Positions 1 to 6,400 of a stretch of 10,703 nt of DNA are shown here, in pieces; within the stretch, counting starts at the first letter, position 1; every line of letters begins with the position of its first letter. A model generated the notes under the pieces. It saw only the letters and a list, made by a program, of their open reading frames with translations, had not been told where the DNA came from and did no database searches. This DNA is from an uncultured Clostridia bacterium (GTDB lineage: Bacteria > Bacillota > Clostridia > TANB77 > CAG-508), in contig CANRQH010000043.1 in NCBI GenBank assembly GCA_947632745.1, positions 1 through 10,703 of the forward strand. The letters are read 5' to 3'. Both the position numbers and the translations under genes were made by a program.

Positions 1-3
1 TCC

Positions 4-97
4 TTTGAAAACCTCAACGGTCGGCTCTGCCGTCCGATGTGGTTAGTGCGGGCAGACCCCGCACTTTAACCTGCTTACTTTTATGACCGTTTTCAAA
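4..97. repeat. Nested GC-rich inverted repeats, candidate origin or transfer site
   Basis: Three nested or adjacent inverted repeats are packed into under 100 bases. Outer arms 4-12 (tttgaaaac) and 89-97 are perfect 9-base complements, and after a 6-base bulge 19-22 also pairs with 85-88. Inside, 46-52 and 58-64 form a perfect 7-bp stem (GTGCGGG/CCCGCAC) with a 5-base loop. At 19-35 a CGGC-TCT-GCCG stem is extended by GG/CC across a T-T mismatch. The stretch is much richer in G and C than the DNA around it. It lies just 3' of the HTH replication-like gene and overlaps its stop codon. In mobilizable elements this spot often precedes a relaxase gene, so an oriT or replication origin is my inference; a terminator is the alternative, though no U-tract follows either inner stem. 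Confidence 0.45.
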
Positions 98-533
98 CTG
101 CTTTTTTGGGGTGTTTTTGGGCATGATCTTTTAATTTATTTTGTATTCTTTTTTGTTGTATATTTTGTTCTAACTGTATCATCTGTTGTTCGTAATAATA
201 ATTTACAGCTTCCTTTATTGGCGGAATAGTATAGAGTAGATTGCCGTTTTGTTTATGTCCATCTTTTTTAATAATAGTTGTCGGTTGAGTTGAGATTAAC
301 TGCTTATCTTCAATTGATTTTACATATTTTCTAACAGTATTTTTACTCATACCAATAGCGTTTCCTATGGTTTTGTAACTTGGGTAGCACTTAAAAGTTT
401 TTCTGTTCTCACAATACATCAGGTAAGAATAAACTGCAAGTTCTCCATAGGTTAATCCCAAACAGAAAACTTCATTTGGAATAGGGAAGTAATTTTTTAT
501 TGCATTTCTCTTATGGTAGTGGTTATATTTCAT
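93..533 (-). CDS. Helix-turn-helix (HTH_36-like) replication/regulatory protein of a mobile element
   Basis: A 146-residue protein with a winged-helix DNA-binding domain at about residues 14-82. It opens with NYFPIPNEVF, followed by LTYGELAVYSYL. The predicted recognition helix lies in IGMSKNTVRKYVKSIE (60-75). This layout matches HTH_36-type proteins found beside excisionase genes in Firmicutes integrative and mobilizable elements, where they are often labelled replication-initiator-like or regulatory. The tail (107-146) is rich in Q, K and N and probably helical (YYYEQQMIQLEQNIQQKR). The ATG overlaps the stop of the excisionase-like gene as ATGA (530-533), and a strong AGGAGGT (539-545) lies 5 bases upstream, so the pair is probably translationally coupled. 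No catalytic Rep motif is visible, so replication initiation itself is not shown; a purely regulatory role is equally possible. Confidence 0.75.
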   Translation of the reverse strand: MKYNHYHKRNAIKNYFPIPNEVFCLGLTYGELAVYSYLMYCENRKTFKCYPSYKTIGNAIGMSKNTVRKYVKSIEDKQLISTQPTTIIKKDGHKQNGNLLYTIPPIKEAVNYYYEQQMIQLEQNIQQKRIQNKLKDHAQKHPKKAV

Positions 534-739
534 GGGTTACCTCCTGAATTTTTCTCAACCCATTCCTTAAACTTTTCTTTTGGAACGACCATACGATTGC
601 CAACTCTAAGGACAGGGAAATCTTTTTGGTGCATCATTTCATAGACTGTTGTTGAAGATATTCCAAGTAGTTTTGATATAGTTTCTGCGTTTAAGAACAA
701 CGGCAGTTCGTCATAACTTTTGTAAATTGATTTTTTCAC
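530..739 (-). CDS. Excisionase-family HTH DNA-binding protein (HTH_17/MerR-like)
   Basis: A 69-residue protein that is almost entirely one excisionase-type domain. It begins with SYDELPLFLNAETISKLLGI (8-27), where the first helix and turn of HTH_17 lie. STTVYEMMHQKDFPVLRVG (29-47) gives the recognition helix and wing, and MVVPKEKFKEWVEKN (50-64) the closing strand and helix. This is the standard layout of AlpA/Xis-like proteins that bend DNA at attachment sites or act as regulators in Tn916/Tn1549-like elements. The start is GTG at 737-739; the only nearby upstream ATG runs straight into a stop, and AAGGAG sits 6 bases before the GTG. It is the first gene of the leftward operon and overlaps the next gene by 4 bases. 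No integrase is in the window, so a role in excision is inferred from family only. Confidence 0.85.
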   Translation of the reverse strand: MKKSIYKSYDELPLFLNAETISKLLGISSTTVYEMMHQKDFPVLRVGNRMVVPKEKFKEWVEKNSGGNP

Positions 740-745
740 ATTGAT

Positions 746-751
746 CTCCTT
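746..751 (-). promoter_or_regulatory. Ribosome binding site fixing a GTG start
   Basis: On the minus strand AAGGAG is followed by ATCAAT and GTG (737-739). The overlapping ATG in the spacer is followed directly by TGA in its own frame. The excisionase-like gene must therefore start at GTG. Confidence 0.8.
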
Positions 752-776
752 TATTAAATTTTATATTTTAATAGAT

Positions 777-812
777 TCAATTTGTTATATATTTGACTTT
801 CATATTTATCAT
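777..812 (-). CDS. Possible 11-codon leader peptide before the excisionase-like gene
   Basis: On the minus strand AAGGAG (816-821) is followed by two in-frame ATGs, at 810-812 and 801-803. They give MINMKVKYITN or MKVKYITN, ending in TGA at 777-779. Neither spacing is ideal (3 and 12 bases). The mini-ORF lies between the attenuator-like hairpin and the excisionase-like gene, ending about 37 bases before its GTG. A translated leader that tunes access to the downstream gene would explain it. Chance is possible because the ORF is so short; the AAGGAG is the main support. Confidence 0.3.
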   Translation of the reverse strand: MINMKVKYITN

Positions 813-858
813 CAGCTCCTTTGATCTGTTATACATGACGAGTCTTTTAATAAACTTG

Positions 859-954
859 CAAAACAAAAAGACTCTTACACACAAGGCACAACTAACTAAC
901 CGAAAGATTTATGCAACCCTCGGTGTAATTGTTAGCCTTGATATGTAAGAGTCT
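859..954 (-). terminator. Long leader hairpin with U-rich tail, probable transcription attenuator
   Basis: The outer arms 869-879 (agactcttaca) and 944-954 are perfect 11-bp complements. A second stem pairs 882-887 (caaggc) with 935-940 across a small internal loop. Weaker pairings continue inward (taac with gtta at 931-934; accga 899-903 with tcggt 920-924). Read on the minus strand, the stem is followed directly by TTTTGTTTTG (868-859), as in an intrinsic terminator. It sits downstream of a good minus-strand promoter and a 26-codon ORF and upstream of the excisionase-like gene. This matches an attenuator that stops transcription unless relieved. On the plus strand no T-run follows, so leftward function fits better. 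The branched interior suggests regulated structure rather than a simple end-of-gene terminator. Confidence 0.6.
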
Positions 955-972
955 GAAATTCAAAATGAATAT

Positions 973-1053
973 TCAACTTTTTATTTTATGAAGAAGTTTA
1001 ACTTCACAATCTGATGATATCTGCTGTACGCAAGATACAGATTTTAAAGGCAT
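973..1053 (-). CDS. Possible 26-residue leader peptide upstream of the attenuator
   Basis: A minus-strand ATG at 1051-1053 opens 26 codons ending in TGA at 973-975. The peptide starts MPLKSVSCVQQ and ends KLLHKIKS, with two cysteines. The ATG is about 35 bases after the expected transcript start, and the stop is 18 bases before the outer arm of the attenuator hairpin. That is the geometry expected if a translating or stalled ribosome changes how the hairpin folds. No clear Shine-Dalgarno sequence precedes the ATG, which lowers confidence. I do not recognise the peptide. It may be chance reading in a structured leader. Confidence 0.35.
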   Translation of the reverse strand: MPLKSVSCVQQISSDCEVKLLHKIKS

Positions 1054-1094
1054 TTTATTCAATTTTATTTACATCTATTGTTTAGTGTAGCTAT

Positions 1095-1124
1095 ATGATA
1101 ACATTAGAATGTAAAATTTGTCAA
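1095..1124 (-). promoter_or_regulatory. Sigma-A-type promoter for the leftward excisionase/HTH operon
   Basis: Read on the minus strand, TTGACA (1119-1124) is a perfect -35 box. An 18-base spacer leads to TATCAT (1095-1100), five of six matches to the -10 consensus. Transcription would start near 1087 and cross the leader ORF and attenuator before reaching the excisionase-like gene. Confidence 0.65.
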
Positions 1125-1185
1125 GTGTTTTTTGAATAAAAATTGCATTGATAGGGAATACTAATAATTTTATGTGTACATAAGA

Positions 1186-1215
1186 ATAAGCAAGACCGTT
1201 ATCGGACTTGCTTAT
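1186..1215. terminator. Stem-loop at the mobile-element/operon junction, possible terminator
   Basis: ataagcaag (1186-1194) pairs perfectly with cttgcttat (1207-1215). After an A-A mismatch, ccg pairs with cgg around a TTAT loop. What follows is T-rich in neither direction to a convincing degree (cctttgttg rightward, tcttatg leftward), so terminator function is uncertain. It lies between two divergent promoters, where no gene ends today. It may be a relic of a gene formerly next to this site or insulation between the two units. Confidence 0.35.
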
Positions 1216-1230
1216 CCTTTGTTGTAGCTT

Positions 1231-1246
1231 TAGTTTAAATAAACTA
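1231..1246. repeat. Short perfect inverted repeat (7-bp arms, 2-bp spacer)
   Basis: tagttta (1231-1237) and taaacta (1240-1246) form an operator-sized palindrome about 75 bases upstream of the -35 box of the central operon. It could be a regulator site or simply AT-rich palindromic sequence. No regulator gene with an obvious claim to it is visible. Confidence 0.25.
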
Positions 1247-1319
1247 CCAGTTTAAAAATTTGTAAAACATATATAATTATACAAAATTAACTAAAATATA
1301 AAATTTTTCTATATTGGTA

Positions 1320-1348
1320 TTGCATTTTTGTATAATATAATGTATAAT
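1320..1348 (+). promoter_or_regulatory. Promoter of the four-gene central operon
   Basis: TTGCAT (1320-1325) and TATAAT (1343-1348) are separated by exactly 17 bases, and a TG directly precedes the -10. The expected transcript start is near 1355, giving an untranslated leader of about 60 bases. No other comparably good promoter is seen before the genes at 3441, 7573 or 8297, so one transcript probably covers all four. The surrounding AT-rich DNA makes additional weak -10 matches (for example 1331-1336) unavoidable. Confidence 0.6.
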
Positions 1349-1417
1349 TTTAGTAAAATAATTATTTTTTTATATTTAAACGAATTATATCATAAAAGGT
1401 AGGAATATTTTGAAAAT

Positions 1418-3415
1418 ATGGATATATTAAAAAATGAACTTAATGGTGAGGCAATAGCATTTTTTCGAATAGATTGCACTTCTTATCAGATATTGGAAAC
1501 ATTGAATTATTTAATGTATAATTTCAAAAATTCAAATATTAACCATAAGAGATTTAAATCTGGTAAAATCAACTATTTAAAAAAAATTGATTTAAATTAT
1601 AAATTGCTTAATGAATTGCCAAGTTTTTTTGATATTTTAAGTGGAAAATTAGTAAAAAATAAAAGCATTATAACTATTACTAAAAAGAATTTTTTTGAAC
1701 AAGCTAATCAATACCCTAAATGCACTCGTGTAGTAATTATAATTTATATAAATATAAATATTGAATATATTTCTCAGTTTCAATATATTTTTTTATTATT
1801 AAATTATCTAAAAAATAAAGGCGTAAAAATTAATATTATAATAATCCCGTATCACATTGGAATTAATACTTCCGAATACTTTAGAATTCGTATTGCATTA
1901 AAGGTAGCATATTATAATGATTTTACTTTCTTAAAAAATACTTTTTGGTTTTTTGATCCAAATACTTCAAAATGCATACGTGTATATTCAAATCGACCTG
2001 AATTTATTGATGAAGATGTGGATGTTGGGAGTATTTTCCCGATATTAAGCATAAATAAAGAACAGTACAATTCATTATGCCAAATATGCAAACTTGGGAA
2101 TAACATTTCAAATACTAATGATAATTATGAAAGAATGTTATTAAAATGGTGTGAGATTGAATCAAATAAATTTAAAAGAGAAGTAGATGAAGAATTCAAG
2201 GAAAAGATAATTACATATACTCGGAGGGATAATTATCTTAATACTATATTATTTTTGTATACATGTTATGCCATGATGAATGAGGAAAACTATACTAGCA
2301 AAAATAAAAAGTATGAAATAAAAGTAAACGTGTTAAATGACGCAAAATTAACTTATATACACGAAATTTGTACAGATTTCAGTCAAGGTATTTTGCAGCT
2401 TCTTGAGAATATTATTATACATGTTATTGAGGAGAACAATAATAATGGCTGTGGAACATTAAGTTTAAGACTTTATAGAGAAATTAATAAACAATATAAA
2501 ATGTATATCTATATTAATGATCTTCAATTTGTTTCATTTAATAATCTAGTAAAAAAATTTATAGATAACAATCCGAGATTTTCAAACACCGGTAACTTGA
2601 ACTTGAGTCATTTTTATGATGGAAGCAATAATGAGCTAGAAGACTACTTAAATAACACAGATCAGATAGCTATGCATTATGGTTTACAAATATTTAATTG
2701 CGTTGTAAATGAACATCATGGACGCTTATATGTCAGCACTGGAGAAAAAGTTTATGATAATCAAAATAATACTGCAACATCTATGGGGTATTGTGGAACA
2801 GCTTATGAAATAGAGTTTAATATAGATAGTATGAAACAACAGCCAATTAATTATTCTGATTTAGCATTTCCTATTAACGATATATATATTAATGGTTTCA
2901 AAGAAACAAAATCATACATATTTGTCGAATATATTAATGATAATATAAAATTACAGATAAATAACCATATTAATAGTATTATCAGTGGACAAAACAAAGA
3001 AGAAAAAATATATATGTTAAAAAATGAATTATTGAAAAATTGTAACAATTCTGCTTGTCTAATAATTGATCTTTTAAAAATTACAGATATACGTATTTAT
3101 GAAATAATCGCTAAATCTTTATTTTTGTATTTAAATCATTCGAATACAGTAAATAATATTGCTATTGTAAATTTATACAGTAAATATGATGTAGTAAAAT
3201 TATTCAGACAGTTTGCTTTGTTTTTTAATCGGAAAGGCAAATCTCCTTTTGAAGAGTGTAAAAAAATTTTTATTATTGACAAAGATGGAAAGTTGGATGT
3301 TTTAATATATGGAAAAGAGCTAAAAGACATTAGTAAATTGTCTTTATATGAGCGTATATATGGAGGTATAGATTCACAAATGGAAAAAATAATAAATGAA
3401 ATAACAAATAGATAA
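1418..3415 (+). CDS. GHKL-type ATPase-domain protein with possible STAS-like flanking domains
   Basis: The 665-residue product carries a divergent GHKL (histidine-kinase/HSP90/MutL-type) ATP-binding domain at about 310-470. An N-box-like helix reads QLLENIIIHV (327-336, E330, N331, H335). A G1-like strand reads YIYINDLQ (363-370), with the aspartate but without the usual glycines. A G2-like segment GLQIFNCVVNEHHGRLYV (422-439) resembles the GLGLxIVxxxVExHGG block of sensor kinases, and GTAYEIEFNI (460-469) the closing strand. No conserved phosphoacceptor-histidine helix is seen. The C-terminal part (545-640; ACLIIDLLKITDIRIYEII then IAIVNLYSKYD) has the strand-helix rhythm of a STAS-like fold. 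The N-terminal part (104-146; VVIIIYININIEYISQ) has a similar rhythm. Both are inferences. No membrane helices or signal peptide are evident, so it is likely cytoplasmic. AGGTAGGA (1397-1404) lies a rather long 13 bases before the ATG, but no alternative start exists in frame. It is first in the operon. Confidence 0.65.
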   Translation: MDILKNELNGEAIAFFRIDCTSYQILETLNYLMYNFKNSNINHKRFKSGKINYLKKIDLNYKLLNELPSFFDILSGKLVKNKSIITITKKNFFEQANQYPKCTRVVIIIYININIEYISQFQYIFLLLNYLKNKGVKINIIIIPYHIGINTSEYFRIRIALKVAYYNDFTFLKNTFWFFDPNTSKCIRVYSNRPEFIDEDVDVGSIFPILSINKEQYNSLCQICKLGNNISNTNDNYERMLLKWCEIESNKFKREVDEEFKEKIITYTRRDNYLNTILFLYTCYAMMNEENYTSKNKKYEIKVNVLNDAKLTYIHEICTDFSQGILQLLENIIIHVIEENNNNGCGTLSLRLYREINKQYKMYIYINDLQFVSFNNLVKKFIDNNPRFSNTGNLNLSHFYDGSNNELEDYLNNTDQIAMHYGLQIFNCVVNEHHGRLYVSTGEKVYDNQNNTATSMGYCGTAYEIEFNIDSMKQQPINYSDLAFPINDIYINGFKETKSYIFVEYINDNIKLQINNHINSIISGQNKEEKIYMLKNELLKNCNNSACLIIDLLKITDIRIYEIIAKSLFLYLNHSNTVNNIAIVNLYSKYDVVKLFRQFALFFNRKGKSPFEECKKIFIIDKDGKLDVLIYGKELKDISKLSLYERIYGGIDSQMEKIINEITNR

Positions 3416-3440
3416 TAATTGAAAATAGGGGATTATTCTT

Positions 3441-6400
3441 ATGTCTAATACAGATTACAAAGAAAATAATTTTGTCAAATATATAGATTCGTATTATAAA
3501 TTATCAGTTAAGTCAAACATAAATAATGAAGAACTTTGGATTAAAAAACTACGCAGCATATTGAATACAGATATACATGAAAGTTCTTTAGGATGTAGAA
3601 TTAATGATACTCATGTTAAAATAGGCAATATTCATATGAGTTCGTTTTTTGAGGCCCGTTTTATGTTTTCACAGCAAAAATGGATTATTCGTTTTGCTAA
3701 TTGGTTAAAAGAAAGAGTAGATTTAGAAAATTCTAATGGTTTATTAATGATTGGGTACGAAACTTATTTAGAACCAGTATTGTCTTATTTGAAACTTAAA
3801 TTTCCCCATAAAGTAGAGTATTGCATATATGAAGTTCAAAAGCATTTAACTGCTGATCCAAATAGTAAAACTGATACACGAATACGTTATATAGAAAATG
3901 TTGTAAATTTATTAAAAAAGAAAAAATTTAAAATTAATAATATAATTTTCCTTTGCGGTATATCATCAACTTTAAGTACTTATGGGAAAATGCAAAATAA
4001 ATTTTTAGATGATATTAAAAAATTATATAACCAAAAGACAAAGCCAAATTATAAATTTACTAATTTTGCCTTAATACAAGTGCTTCCAAAAACACAAAAA
4101 AAAGAATTTGTTTTTAGCGAGGATAAAACACGGATAGAATGGAAACAAAGTGACAAAGTTGTAACAAGATTTGAAAATAATAAAGAAATTAAAGTTGATT
4201 ATTTAGTTGATGTATTTAGCGAATGGCAGCTTGCGGAGGAGTGTAAGTGGTGTTTTTGTAAAAACGAACGACCGCTTATTACTGTTGATGACACTTCTGT
4301 GGTTCCCCAACAAATAATTACTGTTTACATGAATTATAATTCATATATAGATAGTGATAATAAAGAAGAGGAAAATAGAAATTCTCAAATTGAAAAAATT
4401 AATTTTTTTGACCATAAAAAAATTTTTTCTGATTGTATTTATTACAAACATATAGAAAGAGGAGAAAATCATTATCAATACTACATTCGCACTGCCAAAA
4501 TGTTTTGGGAGATTATTCATAATGATGTATTAAATAAAAAATTTCAAAATTTTTGTGATAATATAAAGAAGAAATTATGTCATAAAAATAAGATAGACAC
4601 GGAAGACAAACATGTAATAAATATAATTATTACACCTATTCATTATAGTAATGTTTTATTTCCAAGCTATATTAATTATTATGTTTTTGATGGTAAAGCA
4701 CACATAATAACTGTAGAGCCTAAAAAAGAATTTAGATCTAATTTTGTTACAAAATATTCAAATTATGCGTATTTAAATGAACAGTTTAAAAATAAAAATG
4801 TAGAAATTAGATTTCATTATATTGATGATCAAATAGTTAGTGGAGGCACTTTTTACAGGACAAAGTCTTTGGTGAGATCACTTAAAAATGAATTTAAACA
4901 AAGTAAAACAAACAGCAGTTTGGTATTTTATTCAATAATTATACTGTTAAATCGTATTTCCAGCGAAACTCAAAAAAATTATATTCAAAGCGATAGATTT
5001 TTTTCCTTGATAGATGTGAAAATATCGCACATTCGTAACCATGGTGATGCTTGTCCATTGTGTAAACAAACATTTGAATTAAGAGAAGTAGCTGAAAAAT
5101 CTTCACTAATTGCGACCAAAAAATATTGGAATGACAAGGCGGATTATCATGAAATACAATCATTAAAGGATATAAAAAAGCAGATGGAGAATCTTAAGGA
5201 CACACAGAAAAATTTAATGAACGAAAGACATTTTATGAGATTAGAATGTGAAGATATATTAACTGAATGCTCCGACATATACGCATCAGACTATACCTGT
5301 TTACAAAAATATCTTTATGAAACTATAAGGCGTAAGCTTATCGCTCATAAAGAAACAGTAAAAAGATATGAATTATTAATATCCTTTATTAAGGCTCTTT
5401 CTCGTCCATTTTTATATTATAGAGAAAATGTAAAAAAGTTTGCATTTAAATTTTTGTTAGAAGTGTTAGATGCTTTAATATATTCCGAATACACAGATAA
5501 TAAAATATTGATAAAAAAAGAAAATTATTACGGTTTATATAATATTTCATTATCTACATCAAACTGTTTTTTGGAACAGTATTGTTTATTGTGTGTGATT
5601 TTAAATCAGCTATCAGCAATTGGAAGTAATTATTTGTTGAATTTTGCAAATATTATAAAAATCATGCTGTTTGTAAACGATATAAAACCCAAAATAGGAA
5701 ATGAAGCTTTACCAAATGATGAAAGTGACATAAGTAATTTTGGGGAATTTGAATATAAGAAACATACTGGACAGTCATACAAATTGTTTGGAATCGGTTC
5801 AATTATTGCTAATAACTATAAGCGTGTAATATGTGGATTAAGTGGAGAACATAAAATAAAGAAGGTTGATAAAGTATTAGGAGAGAAATTATTTGAAATA
5901 AAGAGTAAAATTGAAAATTTACAACAATTTGATGAATTGTTTAAACTATATTCTGAGTGTAATTTTTGTTTATATAAGTATAAATTTCAGTATACTGGCA
6001 AAATTATAGATATAAATACTAATAAAGAACTTGGACAAAAATTGGATGATATTTTGCATAAAATATCTAAATATGGGATTTCTAAAAATATCAATGAAAA
6101 AAATATTTCCAAACATAAGAATTTTTCAAAATTATATTATCTAAAAATTTTATTTAATTTTATATGTCTTTTAGTTTTAAAATCTTATAATATATTAAAT
6201 AATTTTATTGATATTATCGAAATAATTTACTTTGAAAATTGTCATACTGATTCGCAAGATAACAATGATAACGACACAATCAAAAAATTATTAAACTTAA
6301 TAACAGAGAATGAATTAATTGATTTGAAATTGTGTTTAAACAGTGATGTGGATGATGATAGTTATTATATTCTTGAAAATGACCTAAAAAGCAGCAATAG

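Larger units (their letters stand above)
740..1417. other. Divergent control region between mobile-element genes and the central operon
   Basis: No sizeable gene lies here. Going leftward from about 1124 it holds a minus-strand promoter, a 26-codon ORF, a long attenuator-like hairpin and an 11-codon ORF, all upstream of the excisionase-like gene. Going rightward from about 1186 it holds a hairpin, a short inverted repeat and the promoter of the central operon. The base composition becomes distinctly more AT-rich after about 1250, which may mark the left boundary of the inserted operon. Confidence 0.6.

Noticed and set aside
869..954. Long hairpin considered as a tRNA or tmRNA-like gene
   Set aside because: There is no cloverleaf, T-loop or CCA-type acceptor pattern. 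It is one long stem with internal loops followed by a U-rich run on the minus strand, which fits an attenuator better.
1250..1417. CRISPR leader or array, or a retron RNA, upstream of the operon
   Set aside because: No regularly spaced direct repeats are present, no reverse transcriptase or Cas gene is in the window, and the sequence is simply AT-rich with one good promoter.
1912..2106. Minus-strand open frame inside the first operon gene, and similar ones at 2851-3048, 3136-3330, 4939-5163, 7079-7363 and 8624-8818
   Set aside because: All lie inside convincing plus-strand genes, have no ribosome binding sites or recognisable domains and read as composition artefacts of AT-rich DNA.
2348..2380. 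IHEICTDF in the first operon protein as a histidine-kinase H-box
   Set aside because: The histidine is only about 15 residues before the N-box, far too close for a dimerisation helix, so it more likely belongs to the GHKL domain itself.
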